Assembly (NCBI RefSeq): GCF_007990715.1
Contig: NZ_BJWY01000063.1
Coordinates: 1 to 40,785 of the forward strand
Origin: Nocardia seriolae NBRC 15557
GTDB taxonomy: Bacteria > Actinomycetota > Actinomycetes > Mycobacteriales > Mycobacteriaceae
Direction: 5' to 3'
DNA length: 40,785 nucleotides
The notes beneath the pieces are model-generated. The model did not search any database and had not been told where the DNA came from. It saw only the letters and a program-made list of their open reading frames with translations. Position numbers and translations under genes: made by a program. Every line of letters begins with the position of its first letter. Positions within the stretch are counted from its first letter, which is position 1. Positions 8,042 to 15,559 of the stretch are shown here, one piece after another.

Positions 8042-8335
8042 TCACCCCGAGATCAACGCACCGTCCATGATCATCGCGTAAACTGCGGCCTCCCACGGCC
8101 CCGTCTCGACCCCACCGAGAATCACGTCCAGGATCGGAGCCCGCACCAGGCTCCCCGCCCCGTAGTGACCGGCGGACCGCGCGCTGGTGATCACGGCGAA
8201 GATCAACTCCGCGTACACCTCCGCCCGCGGCGCGAGCACATACCCGCCCGCCGCCTCGTGACAACGCAACCGATTCTCGACCGTCTCGATCACGTCCCGC
8301 AGCACCCGAACCTCGACCTCCTGCATGTCGTCCAT
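8042..8335 (-). CDS. Unknown protein, upstream copy of duplicated cassette
   Basis: 97 aa from ATG 8335 with GGAGG at 8343-8347, one base after the stop of the 59-aa gene. The sequence begins MDDMQEVEVRVLRDVIETVENRLR and continues with AAGGYVLAPRAEVYAELIFAVITSA and HYGAGSLVRAPILDVILGG. It is homologous along its length to the product at 7511-7849. Function is unknown. The location next to a divergent XRE/DUF397 regulator pair hints at a shared regulatory locus, but this is inference only. Confidence 0.68.
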   Translation of the reverse strand: MDDMQEVEVRVLRDVIETVENRLRCHEAAGGYVLAPRAEVYAELIFAVITSARSAGHYGAGSLVRAPILDVILGGVETGPWEAAVYAMIMDGALISG

Positions 8336-8336
8336 C

Positions 8337-8516
8337 TCAGATCCTCCAGGGCGGCCGGGGAGCACGCTTCCCGATCCGCACCAGATACGTCTTCGCCTGC
8401 AATTTGGCCGCGCACACGGTAATCGGACAATCCGCATGCTCCCGCAAGGCCCGTAACGCCTCGGCCTCGGTCATCACCGCCAGGGCAGAGTGCCCGGTCG
8501 CTGGAAGCCCGAACAT
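8337..8516 (-). CDS. 59-aa unknown protein
   Basis: ATG 8516 follows a strong GGGAGG at 8526-8531. The product starts MFGLPATGHSALAVMTEAEALR, contains a CPITVCAAKLQAK segment with two cysteines and ends in a basic RIGKRAPRPPWRI tail. The stop TGA lies one base before the next start, so the two genes form a tightly coupled pair. A shortened relative of the same small gene precedes the second copy of the partner. No family recognised; no membrane segment. Confidence 0.6.
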   Translation of the reverse strand: MFGLPATGHSALAVMTEAEALRALREHADCPITVCAAKLQAKTYLVRIGKRAPRPPWRI

Positions 8517-8708
8517 CGTTGGAACCTCCCGTCATTCGGGGAATGCTGACGAGAACAGGAGACCACTGGACGCCCCGCGAAACGCCCGAAAGTGGGATCC
8601 CAAAGGCGAATTGGTTCAAATCCCCACGACCGGACCCACATGCGCGGTACAACGGACCCATCTATCGACGCTGTTTGATTCGAGTTCACACACAGAGGAA
8701 CTGGAACG

Positions 8709-9614
8709 ATGACCAGCAAGGATGATGAAGAGATCCCCGCGTCAACGCTGCCGAGACGGCAACTCGGCCGATTCCTGCGCGAGGAACGAGAGAAGAACGG
8801 CCTGACCATCGACGCCGCGGCCCGGCTCGTGGACCTGTCGAAGTCGGCGCTACAACGGCTGGAAGCCGGTCGGAACCAACGGATTCGGAAACAGGACGTG
8901 CGGGCGCTGTGCGAGACGTACGGTGTGGACGCGGCGGATATCGCACAGGCCGTCGAGTTGGCGGAGCAGGCCAAGATCAGAAGCTGGTATCACGCGTTCG
9001 GTGGGTTGTTCAGCGACGAATTCAACATGTACGTCGGACTGGAAGCCTCTGCGCGCCACCTGATCGTGTACCACGAGCAGGTACCCGGCCTGCTTCAAAC
9101 TTGCGATTACGCCCGTGCGCTGATCAGTGCGTTCTACGTGAACAGTTCGGTCGACGATATCGAGCGGCGGGTGGAACTGCGAATGAAGCGGCAGGTCATG
9201 GTCACCCGGCGGGCCGACCCGTTGACACTCGAGGTGCTCCTGCACGAGTCGGCACTGCACCGAGTCATCGGCGATCGGAAAGTCATGTCCGTCCAGCTCC
9301 GAAATCTCGCCGAGGTCAGCAAACTACCGAACGTGACGGTTCGCGTGAGCCCGTACGAGGCCGGAATGACCTGGGGAATCCTGCACGGCCAATTCGTCAT
9401 TCTCGATTTCGGCAGCGATGCGCCGAATCGCCTGACAGAGCCACCGATCATCTTCCTCGAAGGCGGCCCGTCCAGCGACGTCTACCTCGAGAAGTCCGCC
9501 GAAGTCCGGCGCTACGATGATTTGGCGGCTGCAATCCGGGCAACTGCCCTCGGCGAGAACGAAACCCGAGACCTACTGCGGCGTGTAGCGAAGGAGTACG
9601 AGCGTGACCGTTGA
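8709..9614 (+). CDS. XRE-family regulator with DUF5753 domain
   Basis: 301 aa. Residues about 15-70 form a lambda-repressor-like helix-turn-helix (RRQLGRFLREEREKNGLTIDAAARLVDLSKSALQRLEAG), and the rest is the DUF5753 ligand or partner domain typical of actinobacterial Scr1-type regulators: SWYHAFGGLFSDEFNMYVGLEASA, EQVPGLLQTCDYARALI, MKRQ, LHESALHRVIG, EVSKLPNVTVRVSPYEAG and VYLEKSAEVRRYDDL. GAGGAA at 8694-8699 precedes the ATG. The 3' end overlaps the DUF397 gene by 11 bp. These pairs are widespread in Streptomyces and Nocardia and often act as a regulator and its small modulator. Confidence 0.92.
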   Translation: MTSKDDEEIPASTLPRRQLGRFLREEREKNGLTIDAAARLVDLSKSALQRLEAGRNQRIRKQDVRALCETYGVDAADIAQAVELAEQAKIRSWYHAFGGLFSDEFNMYVGLEASARHLIVYHEQVPGLLQTCDYARALISAFYVNSSVDDIERRVELRMKRQVMVTRRADPLTLEVLLHESALHRVIGDRKVMSVQLRNLAEVSKLPNVTVRVSPYEAGMTWGILHGQFVILDFGSDAPNRLTEPPIIFLEGGPSSDVYLEKSAEVRRYDDLAAAIRATALGENETRDLLRRVAKEYERDR

Positions 9615-9804
9615 CCATTCAAACGCCCGCTGGTTCAAGAGCAGTTACAGCGAATCCGGCGGCCAGTGCGTAGAGGTCGCCTTCCTCGCCACCGGCGTAG
9701 CCATCCGCGACTCGAAAAACCCCACCGGCCCCGCCCTCCACTTCACCCCCTCCGAGTGGACCACCTTCACCACGGCCGTCCGTGCGCTCCGCCTGGACCC
9801 GTGA
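9604..9804 (+). CDS. DUF397 small protein
   Basis: 66 aa. WFKSSYSESGGQCVEVAFL, VAIRDSKNPTGPALHFTPSEWTTF is the diagnostic DUF397 sequence. It starts at a GTG inside the end of the XRE gene, giving an 11-bp overlap and translational coupling. Known partners of XRE/DUF5753 regulators, for which antitoxin-like or modulatory roles are proposed. Confidence 0.93.
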   Translation: MTVDHSNARWFKSSYSESGGQCVEVAFLATGVAIRDSKNPTGPALHFTPSEWTTFTTAVRALRLDP

Positions 9805-9811
9805 TGGATCC

Positions 9812-9872
9812 ATCGAGTGGCACGGAAGTGGGTGATTCGTCCGGGTTATCGTCCGATTTTGTGCCACTCGAT
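9812..9872. terminator. Possible long-loop inverted repeat
   Basis: ATCGAGTGGCAC at 9812-9823 is repeated inverted at 9861-9872, with a 37-nt loop. The right arm lies within the end of the convergent lycopene cyclase gene. It may terminate one or both convergent transcripts. Confidence 0.35.
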
Positions 9873-10955
9873 GATTGGGCGGGCGAGGGTGCGGCGGATG
9901 GGCCAGGGGAGGGATTTGAAGAGGGAGGTCATGGCTGCGGTGGTGGCGGGGAGGTCTTCGCGGTTGGATAGGTAGGCGTGTTGGGTGGGTGGGGGGAGGG
10001 TGAAGAAGGCGTCGAAGAAGGTGGGGATGTCGGTGGGGGGTAGGGCGAGTAGGGCTTGGAGGCCGGTGTGGCGTAGGAGGCGTACGGACCGTGCGGAATT
10101 CGGCCAGATCTGGTCTCCGGCTATGAGCTTGTCTGCGAGGGCGAGGGATGTGGCGATGCTGTAGCCGGTTGCGGGGTGGGTTAGGGCTCCGGCTGCGCCG
10201 AAGGCGGTGGGGGTTGGTTTGCCGCCGTGGAGGGGGAAGCGGACTCGTTCGATGGGTTCTGCGCCGGTGAGAGTGATTCCGCGGGAACGTAATCGGTGTG
10301 TCAGGCGCTGTTGGAGCGTTGACAGGTCGAGGGCGGGGCGGCCTGCGAGGCAGGTTTCTTCCAGGAGGACTCGGGTGTCGTCGAGGGGGACCGCGTAGAG
10401 GAATGAGCGGGGTGCGGTGGGGGCGGCTCCGTTGTCGTCGCGCCAGTCCATGAAATAGGTCTCGGGGTGGCGGGTGCGGTCGATGATCACGCCGAACGCG
10501 GTCTGTTCGGCGAGCTTGGGGGAGCGGGCGAGGCCGCGGGCGTCGATGACGCGGGCGGCGGGCAGGGTTGGGCCCGAGGCAAGTCGGACCGAGGGTAGGT
10601 CCAGGCCCGCGGCGGTGTGGCGGGCCGGAGGAGTGATATCGAGGACGCGGTCTTCGAGGATCCGGGCACCGGTGAGGTCCAGCGAATCCCGCAGGGTGGC
10701 GGTATCGAAGACCACGTAGCGGCGATACAGTTCGATGCGGCGGTGGGTCCAGACGAGTGGTTTGTCGATCGTGGCCGCGAGGACCTGCGGGTCGAGCCAG
10801 GTCGGGAGTTCGTCGGCCCAGGCGGCGTAGGTTGCCGTCCACTGGCGGTCGGGGTGCGGGTCGACGAGGGTGACCTCGAGCCCGTGCGCGAGGGCGCGGT
10901 GGGCGAGGGCGCGGCCTGCGGGGCCCGCGCCGCAGATGAGCAGATCGTCGGTCAC
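9846..10955 (-). CDS. crtL: Lycopene cyclase family FAD-dependent enzyme
   Basis: 369 aa. The N-terminal LLICGAGPAGRALAHRALAHGLEVTLVDPHP is a Rossmann dinucleotide-binding fold. Later blocks YRRYVVFDTATL, ARVIDARGL, TYFMDWRD, FLYAVPL, LLEETCLA and GAAGALTHPATGYSIATSLALA are the signature of CrtL/CrtY-type lycopene beta-cyclases, which convert lycopene to beta-carotene at the membrane using reduced FAD. GTG start at 10955. No phytoene synthase, desaturase or other carotenoid gene is nearby, so it either supplements a pathway encoded elsewhere or is an orphan. It is divergent from the QQPGY-repeat protein. Confidence 0.85.
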   Translation of the reverse strand: MTDDLLICGAGPAGRALAHRALAHGLEVTLVDPHPDRQWTATYAAWADELPTWLDPQVLAATIDKPLVWTHRRIELYRRYVVFDTATLRDSLDLTGARILEDRVLDITPPARHTAAGLDLPSVRLASGPTLPAARVIDARGLARSPKLAEQTAFGVIIDRTRHPETYFMDWRDDNGAAPTAPRSFLYAVPLDDTRVLLEETCLAGRPALDLSTLQQRLTHRLRSRGITLTGAEPIERVRFPLHGGKPTPTAFGAAGALTHPATGYSIATSLALADKLIAGDQIWPNSARSVRLLRHTGLQALLALPPTDIPTFFDAFFTLPPPTQHAYLSNREDLPATTAAMTSLFKSLPWPIRRTLARPIIEWHKIGR

Positions 10956-11047
10956 TCCGTGATTGGATCATGGCGGACGGCCCGCATACGCTTCGGGAAT
11001 GTGTGCCGGGCCGGGGAGGGTCCGGGCGGGCCGTGAAAGGTGAGTAG

Positions 11048-12028
11048 ATGACGTATCCACCCGGGGGATCCGGTGGCGATCCGACTGTCCACAGACAGCA
11101 ACCGCAGGAACCGGATCCGGCATGGTGGGATCATCCCGCGCCTGCCACGGGCAGTGAGTATCAGGTGCAGCAGCCGGGGTGGACCGGGTCGCTGCCGGTC
11201 GAGGGCCAGGGGTGGCAGCCGACGCAGACGAATTGGCCCGCGCAGCAGGGCTATCCGCAGGACACCGGGTACGGGCAGCAGCCGGGCTATGCGCAGCACA
11301 CCGGGCAGGGGCAGCAGCCCGGGCTGCCGCAGGATCCGGGATATCCGCAGCAGCAAGGCTTTTCGCAGCCGCCGAAGTCGAATACCGGGTTGATCATCGG
11401 TGTGGTGGCGGGTCTGGTCGTGATGCTGGCCATCGCGGTGGGCGCGATCGTGCTGGTGTCCAAGGACGACAAGTCCTCCCAGGCCGACGCGACCACGACG
11501 ACCACCACGACGGAGGCCACGTCCGCCCCCGCCACCACCCGCACCGCGCCGACCACCACCAAGCCCGCCGCGGGCGGCAGCCGCTTCCACTACACCGAAT
11601 ACGGCAAGGACTGGGACTTCAAGTTCGGCGACGTCGAACTGCACGCCAAGTACGTCACCGGCCGCGACTTCGACACCTGCGCCCAGATCGACAAGGCGGG
11701 CACGCTGACCGGATTGGGTTGCCAGGTCGCCTCGGAGATGGCGTGGAAGGCCGAGGGCGGTGAGCTCATGCTGACCCAGATCGTGATGACCATGTCCGAC
11801 TCCGGCCAGGCCGACGCGGCCTACGGGCAGTTCGACAACAAGGACGTCAAGCTGAGCGACGGCACCTACATCGCCGACTTCGAAACCGGCAAGTGGAAGG
11901 CCGCGACGCTGGGCAAGTTCGTCGTCTACACCGTCGCCACCGCCACCTCCTCGGTGGACGAGGCGACCGTCGACAAATACCTGTCGTGGCGCTCCAAGGA
12001 CACCGTCGCCGCGCTCGGCTTCCGCTGA
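11048..12028 (+). CDS. Pro/Gln/Gly-rich single-span membrane protein
   Basis: 326 aa with four visible parts: a cytoplasmic low-complexity N-terminus (residues 1-110) with repeats such as GYPQDTGYGQQPGYAQ and QDPGYPQQQGF; one membrane helix (about 113-136, TGLIIGVVAGLVVMLAIAVGAIVLV); a Thr/Ala/Pro linker (TTTTTTTEATSAPATTRTAP); and an extracytoplasmic domain of about 150 residues with two cysteines (DFDTCAQ and LGCQVAS) that may form a disulfide. This architecture is common in mycolata envelope proteins. Function unknown. Followed by a hairpin terminator. Confidence 0.82.
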   Translation: MTYPPGGSGGDPTVHRQQPQEPDPAWWDHPAPATGSEYQVQQPGWTGSLPVEGQGWQPTQTNWPAQQGYPQDTGYGQQPGYAQHTGQGQQPGLPQDPGYPQQQGFSQPPKSNTGLIIGVVAGLVVMLAIAVGAIVLVSKDDKSSQADATTTTTTTEATSAPATTRTAPTTTKPAAGGSRFHYTEYGKDWDFKFGDVELHAKYVTGRDFDTCAQIDKAGTLTGLGCQVASEMAWKAEGGELMLTQIVMTMSDSGQADAAYGQFDNKDVKLSDGTYIADFETGKWKAATLGKFVVYTVATATSSVDEATVDKYLSWRSKDTVAALGFR

Positions 12029-12059
12029 GCCGGTCCGCTCCGAGCATTCGGATGCGACC

Positions 12060-12090
12060 GTGCCCGGCACCGAATCGCGGTGCCGGGCAC
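12060..12090. terminator. Bidirectional hairpin terminator
   Basis: Perfect 13-bp stem: arms 12060-12072 (GTGCCCGGCACCG) and 12078-12090, loop AATCG. It lies between convergent genes ending at 12028 and 12107. Confidence 0.85.
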
Positions 12091-12106
12091 GAGGTTTCGT
12101 CCGGCG

Positions 12107-12871
12107 TCAGATACCGCCGGTGGCCAGCAGACCGCCGTCGACCCGCACGGTCGTGCCGGTGATCCAAGCCGACTCGTTCGAGGCCAGGAACCCGATCAGC
12201 GCGGCCACGTCCTCCGGCGACCCCAGCCGCTTCATCGGATACACCCCCGCCGCCGCCTCCTCGTCCGCCGAGTACAGCGCATCCGCGAACTTGGTCTTGA
12301 TCACGCCCGGCGCCACCGCGTTCACCCGGATCTTCGGCCCCAACTGCCAGGCCAGCTCCTCGGTGAGCCGGATGAGCGCCGCCTTCGAAGCCCCGTACGC
12401 GGCGATCACACCCGTGGACCGCAGCCCGGCGACGCTGGCCACATTGACCACCGAGCCCCCGTGCTCACCCATCCACGCCTTGTACGCCTCCTGCACATAC
12501 CCCAGCGCCGCAACGACATTCACGTCGAAGATCTTGCGCACGGCCTCCAGATCGGCCTCCATCAGCGCCCCGTACACCGGATTGATCCCGGTGTTGTTGA
12601 CGAGTACATCCAACGACCCGAACTGCTCCACGGCCGTCGAAACCTGCAACGCCCGAGCCTCGGCGTCCCCGGAATTCCCCGCCACCGCGACGACCTTGCC
12701 CGGATGCCCGAGCCCCCGCAGCCGCTCGGCCGCCTCCTCCAGCGCCTCCGGCTTCCGCGCCGAAATCACCACATCGGCCCCGCGCCCGAGCAGCTCCGCC
12801 GCCACCGCGAACCCGATACCCCGGCTGGCCCCGGTGACCAGCGCGCTCTTGCCCAACAAGTCATCACTCAT
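12107..12871 (-). CDS. Short-chain dehydrogenase/reductase
   Basis: 254 aa classical SDR. It has the TGASRGIGFA cofactor loop (residues 14-23), NNTG in place of the more common NNAG, the catalytic serine in NVASVAGL and the YxxxK pair in AAYGASKAAL, then RVNAVAPGVIKT and the C-terminal GTTVRVDGGLLATGG typical of FabG-like reductases. NADP(H) or NAD(H)-dependent reduction of a ketone is expected; the substrate cannot be read from the sequence. It lies 109 bp downstream of the carboxylesterase on the same strand, possibly co-transcribed. Confidence 0.88.
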   Translation of the reverse strand: MSDDLLGKSALVTGASRGIGFAVAAELLGRGADVVISARKPEALEEAAERLRGLGHPGKVVAVAGNSGDAEARALQVSTAVEQFGSLDVLVNNTGINPVYGALMEADLEAVRKIFDVNVVAALGYVQEAYKAWMGEHGGSVVNVASVAGLRSTGVIAAYGASKAALIRLTEELAWQLGPKIRVNAVAPGVIKTKFADALYSADEEAAAGVYPMKRLGSPEDVAALIGFLASNESAWITGTTVRVDGGLLATGGI

Positions 12872-12980
12872 GTGACGGCACGCTACTTCAGTCCTGTCGC
12901 ATGAGCGAACTTGCGGTGGTTGGGGGCATTCCGTTTCTCGGGACCGGCTCTGCGGTCAGCCGGGTGGCGCTCCGTCGGAT

Positions 12981-14405
12981 TCAGTAGGTCCACGCCTTCA
13001 GCACGGTTGTGTTGCGCGATGCCGGTGGGCCGAACACGCGCAGGTCGTCGTCACCGCGGAAGGGATGCCAGTCGTCGGAGGGGACACCGGTTTTGATGAA
13101 TTGCATCCACAGGCCGTGCATTTCGTCGGCCAGCGCCTGTGGCGCATCATCGCCCGCGTAGAGCGTGAACCCGGGGTCGGCGAGGTTGTCGAAGGCGAAG
13201 CCCAGGTCGAGCGTGTGCATCGGGCTGCGGGTGTGGATGCTCGACGGCCAGGTGAAGTAGTAGCCGTAGCAGTTCTCCCGCTGGCCGGTCTGCGCGGCGT
13301 AGGTCGGGGCGGCGAACGCCGCGTCCGACAGCAGCTCCAGGAAGATCTCGGCCGGGGTCAAGCTGCCGTCGTACTCGGAGTGGTAGGTCGCCGCCGGTAT
13401 CGTGGTCGCGGCGAACGGCCGGAATACCACCTCGAGAGCCTTGAGCGCCGCGTCCTTCGGCACGAAATCGCCGAAGACTCGCCAGAAGTCGGACTCCTTC
13501 CGGTTGTTGCCGATGATCATGCGAACCGGCACCGGGCCCCGGGCGAGCCGGCTCACCGGGTTGTCCCTGAGCAGCTCGCCGTCGATCACGGGCGGGAACA
13601 GGGTGAGCATGTTCTGCGGGCTGAGCGTGCGCATCAGCTCGGCGACCGCCGCGCCGGACTTGCGGGGGTTCATCTCGCGCAGCGCCTTCGCCGTGAGGTC
13701 GAGGCCGAGGGCCATGGCCAGCGGCGCGGCGATCTTCGCCGCCACCTCCGGAGTGGCCGCGACACCGATACCCGACTCGCAGATCACCTGGTGGAACAGC
13801 TCCCCGGCGAATTCGGTGGTGGCCAGCGCGGACACGCTCATCGAACCGGCCGATTCACCGCCGATGGTCACGCGACGCGGATCGCCGCCGAACGCGGCGA
13901 TATTCGCCTGCACCCAGCGCAACGCGGCGAGCTGATCGTGCAGGCCGCGATTGTCGGGGGCATCCGGCAGGTGCGTGAAACCCTCCAGGCCCACACGGTA
14001 ATTGGCCGAGACGAACACGGCTCCGTCGCGCGCGAAGGACGTGCCGTCGAACAGCGACTGGGCCGTGCTGCCCATGGCGAACGAGCCGCCGTAGAACCAC
14101 ACGTACACCGGGAGTCCGGCACCGGGTTGGGCCTGCGGCGGGGTCCAGACGTTCAGGGTCAGCCAGTTGTCGCCCTCGATCACCGGGTAGGTGTACGGCT
14201 CGGACAGCTCCATGGAGGCGGGCGGGGTCGGGCCGAACTCGGTGGCGGCGAACTCGCCGGGCAGGCGGTCGACCGGCTCCGGCAGGGCGAATCGACGCTC
14301 GCCCACCGGGGGATGCGCATACGGGATTCCGAGGTACCGCGCCACGCCGTTCACAAGGACGCCTCGGATATTGCCAGCCGGACATTCGACCTTGAATTCG
14401 CTCAT
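12981..14405 (-). CDS. Type-B carboxylesterase
   Basis: 474 aa alpha/beta hydrolase of the COesterase family. Visible marks: GNIRGVLVNGVARYLGIPYA at the N-terminus, LTLNVW, the oxyanion-hole VWFYGGSFAMGS, the nucleophile elbow GGESAGSMS near residue 195, and a late acid/His region (SPMHTLDLGFAF). No signal peptide, so cytoplasmic. It would hydrolyse carboxylic esters of unknown identity. GGAGGG precedes ATG 14405. Upstream lies a 13-bp hairpin (14550-14579) that could be an operator. Confidence 0.88.
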   Translation of the reverse strand: MSEFKVECPAGNIRGVLVNGVARYLGIPYAHPPVGERRFALPEPVDRLPGEFAATEFGPTPPASMELSEPYTYPVIEGDNWLTLNVWTPPQAQPGAGLPVYVWFYGGSFAMGSTAQSLFDGTSFARDGAVFVSANYRVGLEGFTHLPDAPDNRGLHDQLAALRWVQANIAAFGGDPRRVTIGGESAGSMSVSALATTEFAGELFHQVICESGIGVAATPEVAAKIAAPLAMALGLDLTAKALREMNPRKSGAAVAELMRTLSPQNMLTLFPPVIDGELLRDNPVSRLARGPVPVRMIIGNNRKESDFWRVFGDFVPKDAALKALEVVFRPFAATTIPAATYHSEYDGSLTPAEIFLELLSDAAFAAPTYAAQTGQRENCYGYYFTWPSSIHTRSPMHTLDLGFAFDNLADPGFTLYAGDDAPQALADEMHGLWMQFIKTGVPSDDWHPFRGDDDLRVFGPPASRNTTVLKAWTY

Positions 14406-14549
14406 GATGAACCCTCCACGTCAAGGAGTACGGGGGCGACAAATTGCGACGGTGTCGCCGGGCAGCACACCGGCGACACCGCCTGCGCAGACAACCCCAT
14501 CGTTGCCGGAGATTTCGGACCGGCCGCCGTTGGTCGATCCGAGACTTTC

Positions 14550-14579
14550 AAATTCTGCTTCCATGCGGAGGCAGAATTT
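14550..14579. promoter_or_regulatory. 13-bp inverted repeat in divergent intergenic region
   Basis: Arms 14550-14562 (AAATTCTGCTTCC) and 14567-14579 (GGAGGCAGAATTT) pair with one G-T wobble around an ATGC loop. It is the only marked structure in the otherwise gene-free 431 bp (14406-14836) between the divergent esterase and hdeD genes. It is much more AT-rich than its surroundings and fits an operator for a dimeric repressor; it is not followed by a T-run. Confidence 0.5.
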
Positions 14580-14836
14580 CATTCGACCACAGGAATTTGG
14601 AGAATGGGGAGGGGCTCACTGTCCAGAATCGGGGTAAATGCGGACACGCTCGACTGTGGTGCGCCGAGGTCGCCGAGAGGTCGTCGGTGCCGGGCATCCG
14701 CGGACAGATCGTGGTATTTCCGGACGATTCACCCATCGAGCATGCGGCTGACGTTATATCGAATTTCTTTCGTATGGAGAGAGAATACGTTCTGCTTTAT
14801 CGTCGCTCAGTGTCCACTCTATCGAGGAGGGTTTCG

Positions 14837-15496
14837 ATGACAACCATTCAAGAGAGCATTGTCGATGGGCCGCTGAACAAGCTGAACAAGCTGGCCCGCA
14901 GCGCATGGCAGTCCATCCTTGTCACCGGCGTCCTATCGGTGCTGCTCGGGGTCGTCGTTCTGGCCTGGCCGGGGCCGACGCTCGTCGTCGCCGGTGTCGC
15001 ATTCGGCATCTATCTGGTGGCCAGCGGGTTGCTTCAGCTGATCTCGGCGTTCGGGCTCCATGCCGACGCCGGTCTGCGCATCCTCGCGTTCATCAGCGGC
15101 ATTCTGTCGCTGGTGCTCGGATACTTCTGTTTCAACAGCACACTCGAGTCGATTCTGTTGCTGGCGATATGGATCGGAATCAGCTGGCTGTTCCGCTGAC
15201 TCACCGTGATGATCGCGGCGATTTCCGACCCGGATATGCCGAGCCGAGGCTGGCAGATCTTCTTCGGCATCGTTGTCGCCATCGGTGGCGGCGTGCTGGT
15301 CTGGGCGCCGTTCGATTCCATCGCCGTGCTGGCCCTGACCGCCGGCTGCGCGCTCATCGTGATCGGCCTCCTCGAGATGATCACCGCGTTCCGGGTCCGT
15401 CGCAGCACCGCCGAGGTCCGCGACAAGATGACCGGTCTGCACGCATCCGCATCCGAATTCCGCAGCAGCAGAGGAGATCTTGCGAAGGGAGCGTAA
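14837..15496 (+). pseudogene. HdeD/DUF308 membrane protein with in-frame TGA
   Basis: ATG 14837 with GAGGAGGG at 14825-14831. The first 120 codons encode three to four membrane helices of the HdeD family (SAWQSILVTGVLSVLLGVVV, GPTLVVAGVAFGIYLVASG), which in other bacteria is linked to acid and general stress. At 15197-15199 a TGA interrupts the frame after WLFR. The same frame then continues without shift as LTVMIAAISDPDMPSRGWQIFF and two further helices to 15496. Family members usually have Gly after LFR, so a single GGA-to-TGA change explains the stop. A GTG at 15203 and ATG at 15206 directly behind the stop could allow reinitiation and a split two-subunit protein. Confidence 0.82.
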
Positions 15497-15502
15497 TCCG
15501 GC

Positions 15503-15532
15503 CGCGGTATCGCCGATCGCGGCGATACCGCG
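15503..15532. terminator. Bidirectional hairpin terminator
   Basis: Perfect 13-bp stem, arms 15503-15515 and 15520-15532 with ATCG loop, between the convergent hdeD and STAND genes. Confidence 0.8.
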
Positions 15533-15559
15533 CCCCGGCCGCACCGATTCGGATCGGAA

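Noticed and set aside
11160..11390. CRISPR-like or tandem DNA repeat
   Set aside because: The periodicity is codon-level repetition of Gln-Pro-Gly-Tyr residues within a coding region.
13065..14840. 591-codon plus-strand frame opposite the esterase
   Set aside because: Arg/Val/Gly/Glu-rich shadow composition, no ribosome site, fully antisense to a well-supported gene.
15197..15199. Selenocysteine at the in-frame TGA of hdeD
   Set aside because: Homologues have glycine, not cysteine, here, and no SECIS-like hairpin follows directly.
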